Assembly: GCA_023260255.1 (NCBI GenBank)
Contig: JALQVV010000036.1
Span: forward strand, 1 to 37,802
DNA from: Candidatus Saccharimonadia bacterium
Lineage (GTDB): Bacteria; Patescibacteriota; Saccharimonadia; Saccharimonadales; Saccharimonadaceae
Length of the DNA: 37,802 nucleotides
Reading direction: 5' to 3'
Positions 30,060 through 37,802 of this stretch are shown here, in pieces. The notes under the pieces are model-generated. The model searched no databases. It was not told the DNA's origin and saw nothing but the letters and a program-made list of their open reading frames with translations. The translations under genes and the position numbers were made by a program. Numbering within the stretch: the stretch's first letter is position 1; every line of letters starts with the position of its first letter.

Positions 30060-30435
30060 TGAAAAAAGGCAGTGGAGAGTTCAACCAATCTAGACCCAGT
30101 CCGAGCACACGATTGATAATTCCATAGCCGTTAAGCAGCCAGATCGTCACCATGACAACCACTGCAGTCAGCAGCCAAAAAAGCGCCTTGATTGTCCAAT
30201 GCTGTCGCTTCAACCAGTCCTGCCAAGCATCATACTTGCCCCGCGCAAAATGGAGTACTCGCTGCGCCCATTCAAATTCAGTCGACAAAATACCTAAGCC
30301 CGCAAACACCACCAACCAGCCTGGCCCGGGATAGGGAATCATAACAATACCCGCTAATAGCACAATACCGCCAACCACACCGATAAATGTTTTTTTCGCC
30401 TGCTTTTTCACTCTTTTTAGTATATCATCAGCCAT
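30055..30435 (-). CDS. PGPGW-family (TIGR02611-like) membrane protein
   Basis: 126 residues from ATG 30435 (GTG 30441 adds two). Spans at about 16-35 (FIGVVGGIVLLAGIVM) and 80-105 (IKALFWLLTAVVVMVTIWLL), with the family motif IPYPGPGWLVVFAGLGIL between. The middle loop EFEWAQRVLHFARGKYDAWQDWL is conserved in actinobacterial and CPR members. Function unknown. TATAGT on the minus strand (30454-30459) is its likely -10 and overlaps that of the divergent gene. Confidence 0.9.
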   Translation of the reverse strand: MADDILKRVKKQAKKTFIGVVGGIVLLAGIVMIPYPGPGWLVVFAGLGILSTEFEWAQRVLHFARGKYDAWQDWLKRQHWTIKALFWLLTAVVVMVTIWLLNGYGIINRVLGLGLDWLNSPLPFFK

Positions 30436-30457
30436 AGCCACGCCATGATAAGCACTA

Positions 30458-30463
30458 TATAAT
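30458..30463 (+). promoter_or_regulatory. -10 box of the DUF3052-like gene, overlapping a divergent -10
   Basis: TATAAT (30458-30463), 8 bases before ATG 30472. The minus-strand TATAGT of the neighbour occupies 30454-30459, so the two -10 boxes share two bases. Confidence 0.5.
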
Positions 30464-30471
30464 TGATGTAT

Positions 30472-30867
30472 ATGGCTGGTTATTCACATCGAACACTTCG
30501 CGACAAATTGGAAATCAAACCTGGCATGCGTTTGTATTTTTATCAGCTGCCGCATGATGTTGCCAAAGAATTGGGTGATTTAGATGATGATACGACAATT
30601 GTCCATGACGAAGTACTTGCTAATTATTTTCATTATTTCATCTCGACAATAGCCGAACTCCGTATGATCGCCGAAACCATAGCACCGCTCAAAGCGCCAG
30701 GCCAAATCGTCTGGATTTCCTGGCCCAAAAAATCATCCAAGGTCAAAAGTGAACTAACCGAACAGGATCTCCGAGATATCCTACTCCCCACTGGTTTGGT
30801 GGACACCAAAGTCGCTGCCGTTTCCGATATCTATTCCGGATTAAAATTCGTCTGGCGCAAAAAATAG
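30472..30867 (+). CDS. DUF3052-like protein
   Basis: 131 residues from ATG 30472 (TTG 30463 and ATG 30466 overlap the -10). It shows the DUF3052 layout: start LEIKPGMRLYFYQLPHDVAKELG, then APLKAPGQIVWISWPKKSSKVKSELTEQDLR and the ending GLVDTKVAAVSDIYSGLKFVWRKK. The fold is Rossmann-like and no enzyme role is established. Its stop abuts the stop of the convergent ABC permease gene with no spacer. Confidence 0.85.
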   Translation: MAGYSHRTLRDKLEIKPGMRLYFYQLPHDVAKELGDLDDDTTIVHDEVLANYFHYFISTIAELRMIAETIAPLKAPGQIVWISWPKKSSKVKSELTEQDLRDILLPTGLVDTKVAAVSDIYSGLKFVWRKK

Positions 30868-31608
30868 TTACTTGGTGCGGCGGCGGAGCGTTAACGCACC
30901 AAGCAAAATCGCGCCAATAGCAAATGCCAGTACCACCCAGAGATCACGCCATGCCTCACTGGTAATATCACTATGATCAACCACGATATTCAATGCATCG
31001 ATAGCATAGGTTACTGGCAAAAAGTATGCAATTGCTTCGAGCAAATCAGGCATTTGCGATAGCGGCATCAGCAGTCCACAGATCAATAGTTGTGGCAATA
31101 TAAATGCGGGCATAAACTGCACCGCCTGGAATTCTGTCCGGGCAAATGCACTCACAAACAACCCAAGCGCCGTCCCCAGCAGCGCATCCGCAAGCGCCAT
31201 CACAACCAAAAACCACTGCGGCCCCTCAATAGCGACACCAATCCAATACACCAGCACCGAACTGGCAATTCCCGCCTGAATAACTGCTAGTAGCCCAAAC
31301 GCCAGCATATACCCCACGACAAAGTCCAACTTGGCAATAGGCAGCGCCATCAATCGCTCTAGTGTGCCACCCGTTCGTTCGCGTAGCGTTGCGATCGATG
31401 TCACGATGAACATAATAATAAATGGGAAGACACCCAATAGTGCTGGCGCCAAACGGTCAAACACCGTTAGATTGTCGGTGAATAACCACCGTAACAACCA
31501 CAGCAAAATAACCGGCACAAAGAAAATCAGTGCGACCGTACGATGATCGTGTGCTAATTGCTCCAAAACACGGCGCATCGTCGCAAAAGTGACTTTGACA
31601 TGGTACAT
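30868..31608 (-). CDS. ABC-2 type exporter permease
   Basis: 246 residues with six spans. FIIMFIVTSIATLRERTGGTLERLMALPI is the ABC-2 coupling region, followed by QFMPAFILPQLLICGLLMPLSQMPDLLEAIAYFLPVTYAIDAL. This is the DrrB/YadH type, exporting drugs or polysaccharide-like compounds. It overlaps the ATPase stop by one base (TAATG), with GGAGG upstream. Substrate unknown. Confidence 0.94.
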   Translation of the reverse strand: MYHVKVTFATMRRVLEQLAHDHRTVALIFFVPVILLWLLRWLFTDNLTVFDRLAPALLGVFPFIIMFIVTSIATLRERTGGTLERLMALPIAKLDFVVGYMLAFGLLAVIQAGIASSVLVYWIGVAIEGPQWFLVVMALADALLGTALGLFVSAFARTEFQAVQFMPAFILPQLLICGLLMPLSQMPDLLEAIAYFLPVTYAIDALNIVVDHSDITSEAWRDLWVVLAFAIGAILLGALTLRRRTK

Positions 31609-32354
31609 TACTGTCGTACCTCCGCATGTTTGATCTGGTCCGCTCTTTCGGCCGCATGGATCATGGTGATAAACGCATCACCGACCGACTGTTTTTTCGT
31701 CGCAGTCAATAATTTTGCCTGCGTATCGTGCCAGAGTAATTTACCATCGCGGAGTAGTAACAAATTACCGCACCGCTCCGCCTCATCCATGACATGGCTT
31801 GACACCAGTAGGGTCTTACCTTCTTTTGCCAGATCATGAAACATATCCCACAGTTCGTTCCGCAGTACCGGATCCAGGCCAACCGTTGGCTCGTCCAACA
31901 CTAACAATTCCGGGTCTCCGAGGAGCGCAACCGCCAGGCTCACCCTTGCCTTTTGACCACCAGACAAACTCTCAACCAGCTGTCGCTTTTGTGGTTGCAG
32001 TTTCACTTGTCCAATCACGCGATCAACTTTGTTTGCATTTGCTCCAACCAAAACACCAAAATAACGCAGGTTTTGTTCGACAGTTAAATCAGGGTAAACG
32101 GCCGGACTCTGTGTAACATAACCAATCTTGCTCCGTAATAATTTGTGGCCTGCCGACTCACCCAGTACATTCAAATCACCATTGTATTTCTGTACGCCGA
32201 CAATTGTCCGCATGAGCGTCGTTTTGCCGCTTCCACTTGGCCCGATCAGCCCTGTTAAACTCCCCTTTTCGACAGTGAATCCAAGGTCAGCAAGGATGAT
32301 ACGCTTACCCTTTTCTACCCGTAGTTTGTCAGCCTCAATAGCTGCTTGTGTCAT
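31608..32354 (-). CDS. ABC transporter ATPase
   Basis: 248 residues. Walker A GPSGSGKTTL, Q-loop YVTQSPAVYP, signature LSGGQKARVSLAVALL, Walker B LLVLDEPTVGLDP and switch His in LLVSSHVMDEAERC. It pairs with the permease gene downstream; DrrA-type ATPases power export. TACAAT with extended TGT lies 6 bases upstream of the ATG, so the mRNA is probably leaderless. Confidence 0.96.
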   Translation of the reverse strand: MTQAAIEADKLRVEKGKRIILADLGFTVEKGSLTGLIGPSGSGKTTLMRTIVGVQKYNGDLNVLGESAGHKLLRSKIGYVTQSPAVYPDLTVEQNLRYFGVLVGANANKVDRVIGQVKLQPQKRQLVESLSGGQKARVSLAVALLGDPELLVLDEPTVGLDPVLRNELWDMFHDLAKEGKTLLVSSHVMDEAERCGNLLLLRDGKLLWHDTQAKLLTATKKQSVGDAFITMIHAAERADQIKHAEVRQ

Positions 32355-32360
32355 AGATTC

Positions 32361-32366
32361 ATTGTA
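32361..32366 (-). promoter_or_regulatory. Extended -10 of the ABC exporter operon
   Basis: Minus-strand TGT-TACAAT, 6 bases before the ATG at 32354. Confidence 0.5.
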
Positions 32367-32382
32367 ACAAAATCAGCGGATC

Positions 32383-36023
<3,641 letters not shown>

Positions 36024-36024
<1 letters not shown>

Positions 36025-36902
36025 CAGAATTTTCCTGCATTGTTGCGAAGTCGGGCAACACGATCAGCCAGCGGCGGGTGTGTGCTAAATAGCGTCGCAA
36101 TCGCACCTGGTTTGAGTGGGTTGCTGAAAAAAAGGTGTGCTGTCGACGAACTTTGGCGGCGCATGGGCCGACCATGTTTTTCGAGTTGCTCCAGCGCACT
36201 TGCCAGGCCTTCGGGGTCTCGCGTTGTCATAGCACCGGTTGCATCAGCCAAATATTCGCGCTGGCGACTGATAGCAAACTGGATCAACGCAGCCATAATT
36301 GGTGCCAAAACAATCAACACAACACCAACGACCAAGACAATAGGATTGATGTTGCGATTATCATTGTTGTCGCCCCAGAAAAACATTCGCAGCGCCAGAT
36401 CAGACAGTAGACCAATGGCACTCACCAGACCAAATGCAATCATACTGACACGAATATCGTAATTTTGGACATGCCCCATTTCGTGCGCCATCACTGCCTC
36501 TAGCTCACGGTCGTCCATAATATCCATGATGCCTGTCGTTGCCGCGACAATCGCATGTTTTGGATCGCGGCCAGTTGCAAATGCATTGGGTGCCGGATCA
36601 TCGATAATATAGACTTTTGGCATAGGCATGCCCGTCGCAATCGACAGGTTCTCAACAATTCGATACAAGCGTGGATTATCCCGCTTCTCGATTTCCTGCG
36701 CTCCCGTCGCCATGACCGCCAATTTGGATGCCGCGAAATACTGAATCAACGCATAAATAGCAGCGCCACCAATCACCCAATAGGTAATCGACGTATTGCC
36801 ATAATACGCACTAATCAACCACCCGATCACACTGACCAGACCGATAAATAGCGCCATGATCAGCAACGTGTTTCGTTTGTTAGCAGCAATAGCTCCGTAC
36901 AT
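36024..36902 (-). CDS. htpX: M48 metalloprotease HtpX
   Basis: 292 residues. Two N-terminal spans (about 12-33, 40-58), DDPAPNAFATGRDPKHAIVAATTGIM, zinc motif VMAHEMGH (H140, E141, H144), two further spans, and the third-ligand helix REYLADATGAMTTRDPEGLASAL. HtpX degrades damaged membrane proteins, with the active site facing the cytoplasm. It follows lemA, the common pairing. Confidence 0.96.
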
Positions 36903-36930
36903 TGTTTAGACTCTCACACCTCTTATGGGA

Positions 36931-37500
36931 TTATTTCGAAAAATCAACGTCAACTGGTTTGTCGACAGTTGCACGTTCGCTCTCATCAACGTCAAAGAAC
37001 TCGCGTTGTTTAAACCCAAGCATGCCCGCAAAAATATTATTTGGGAACAGTTGGATTTTTGTATTAAGGTCACGGACACCCGTGTTATAGAAACGACGAG
37101 CGGCCTGGATTTTGTCTTCAGTATCAACCAATTCTTGTTGCAGTTCGCTAAAGTTCTGGCTGGCCTTGAGGTCAGGATAGGCTTCGGCGACAGCAAAGAC
37201 GCTCTTGAGCGCATCAGTTAGCATGTTGTCAGCTTTTGCAGCCTCTTTTGGTGAACTTGCGCCTACAACAGCCGCGCGGGCTTCGGTGACCTTTTCGAAC
37301 ACGCCACTTTCGTGTTTGGCGTAGCCTTTAACCGTATTTACAAGGTTCGGGATCAAATCAGCACGGCGCTTCAGCTGAACAGTGATGTCGCTCCATGCTT
37401 CGTCAACACGAATCTTGAGCGTTACCAAACTGTTGTATGTCATCCACACGAACAGGACAATCACCGCGATGATGATGCCAATTATAATCAATGCTGTCAT
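36931..37500 (-). CDS. lemA: LemA family protein
   Basis: 189 residues. One N-terminal span (about 3-22, ALIIIGIIIAVIVLFVWMTY), then the LemA helical core: NSLVTLKIRVDEAWSDITVQLKRRADLIPNLV, FSELQQELVDTEDKIQAARRFYN and NTKIQLFPNNIFAGMLGF. LemA is an outside-facing helical protein that nearly always pairs with htpX. AAGGGG lies about 12 bases upstream; TGC-TATAAT (37543-37548 on plus) is the likely -10. Confidence 0.97.
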   Translation of the reverse strand: MTALIIIGIIIAVIVLFVWMTYNSLVTLKIRVDEAWSDITVQLKRRADLIPNLVNTVKGYAKHESGVFEKVTEARAAVVGASSPKEAAKADNMLTDALKSVFAVAEAYPDLKASQNFSELQQELVDTEDKIQAARRFYNTGVRDLNTKIQLFPNNIFAGMLGFKQREFFDVDESERATVDKPVDVDFSK

Positions 37501-37580
37501 TTCTGAAATTCCCCTTAATTTTCGTTATTCGTTGATACTATAATTATAGCAATTTTCGGTAAAAATAGCGAAGATAACCA

Positions 37581-37617
37581 AAGAAAACACCCCACGTATA
37601 GTGAGGTGTTTTCTTTG
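37581..37617 (-). terminator. Terminator after the tRNA-Phe satellite
   Basis: AAAGAAAACACC arms pair with GGTGTTTTCTTT around a short loop; T-rich on both sides. Confidence 0.85.
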
Positions 37618-37706
37618 GTGGCTCCTCCCAGCCTTGAACTGAGGACGGAGCCCTCAGCGCAATCATTCGCTCTGAAGGCCTTGGCCTGAAGAGCCTTGTG
37701 TCCTCC
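37610..37706 (-). repeat. tRNA-Phe-derived satellite downstream of tRNA-Phe
   Basis: Its 3' end (37610-37646) is a near-exact copy of the tRNA-Phe 3' region and trailer (37743-37779), the first 22 bases identical. Its 5' part (37683-37703) is a 21-base perfect inverted copy of the tRNA anticodon arm (37776-37796). It lies between two terminators in the same orientation as the tRNA. A terminal GGCTCTT/AGGAGCC pairing can be drawn, but no clean anticodon arm. Confidence 0.62.
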
Positions 37707-37707
37707 A

Positions 37708-37740
37708 AAAAGAAAAGAGACCAGTTAGTTATACTGATCT
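37708..37740 (-). terminator. Terminator after tRNA-Phe
   Basis: On minus, GATCAGT and ACTGGTC arms, then a T-rich tract (A-rich 37707-37718 on plus). Confidence 0.65.
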
Positions 37741-37748
37741 TCTTTCTT

Positions 37749-37802
37749 TGGTGGCTCCTCCCAGACTTGAACTGGGGACACAAGGCTCTTCAGGCCTCTG
37801 CT
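37749..37802 (-). tRNA. tRNA-Phe (anticodon GAA), 5' part beyond the window
   Basis: The 3' 54 bases are present: anticodon loop CTGAAGA (anticodon GAA) with stem GAGGC/GCCTT, T-arm CCCAG TTCAAGT CTGGG, acceptor strand AGGAGCC and encoded ACCA. The 5' third lies past position 37802. Confidence 0.85.

Noticed and set aside
37610-37706. A complete second tRNA (Ser or Phe)
   Set aside because: The acceptor and T-arm pair, but the D-arm and anticodon arm do not form; the 5' part is an inverted copy of the tRNA-Phe anticodon arm.

Overview
The window reads as a chromosome segment of a Patescibacterium (CPR), most likely a Candidatus Saccharibacteria (TM7) from an environment shared with Actinobacteria. 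The gene set and layout fit: small overlapping core genes, a Mur ligase with a short front end, a PGPGW membrane protein, lemA-htpX, an RRM protein, an LPXTG surface protein and many small membrane proteins. Many genes appear to start leaderless. UGA is an ordinary stop (ligA, csoR upstream gene region), which argues against the UGA-recoding CPR groups. The taxonomic call rests on gene content only, with no marker-gene search.

Layout. 1-3146: a secreted helical protein (partial), an LPETG-anchored repeat protein, a VOC-fold protein and a small Cys/His-rich protein. 3246-7427 (minus): response regulator, 39-residue peptide, membrane histidine kinase and a two-domain terpene-cyclase-like enzyme, in that transcription order. 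This is the strongest candidate for an undescribed system. 7502-10084: a small membrane protein, a rifampin ADP-ribosyltransferase (arr) and a secreted PE-PPE-domain protein, both of the latter actinobacterial in character. 10217-12537: methyltransferase, a tRNA-fragment hotspot with tRNA-Gln(CTG), and two membrane proteins. 12829-16866 (minus): rpmF, nusB, nudix, rnc, rpsP, khpA, trmD. 17881-22603 (minus): leuS, a membrane-anchored protein and a MurF-like ligase. 22902-23708: an HdeD-like protein and tRNA-Ala(GGC). 23949-26295 (minus): an unknown three-gene island. 26368-28349: an orphan charged protein, an APH-fold kinase and a double HTH protein. 28449-29568: a copper-type operon, DUF4396-csoR-DUF305, with a CsoR-like operator over the first start codon. 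29705-37500: RRM protein, PGPGW protein, DUF3052-like protein, ABC-2 exporter, RdgB-like pyrophosphatase, ligA, membrane protein, htpX and lemA. 37749-end: tRNA-Phe(GAA), cut by the window edge.

Two patterns cut across the window. First, every tRNA gene (Ala, Gln, Phe) has next to it a non-coding satellite built from pieces of that same tRNA: a direct copy of one end plus an inverted copy of an internal part. Second, a series of plus-strand single-gene cassettes (8489, 13592, 17063, 17531, 22902) sits in gaps between minus-strand housekeeping genes, each with its own sigma70-type promoter, a leader carrying a short stem-loop, a Shine-Dalgarno site and a terminator. One of them lies between khpA and trmD, where rimM is often found. 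Several have visibly G/C-richer codons than their neighbours and look acquired.
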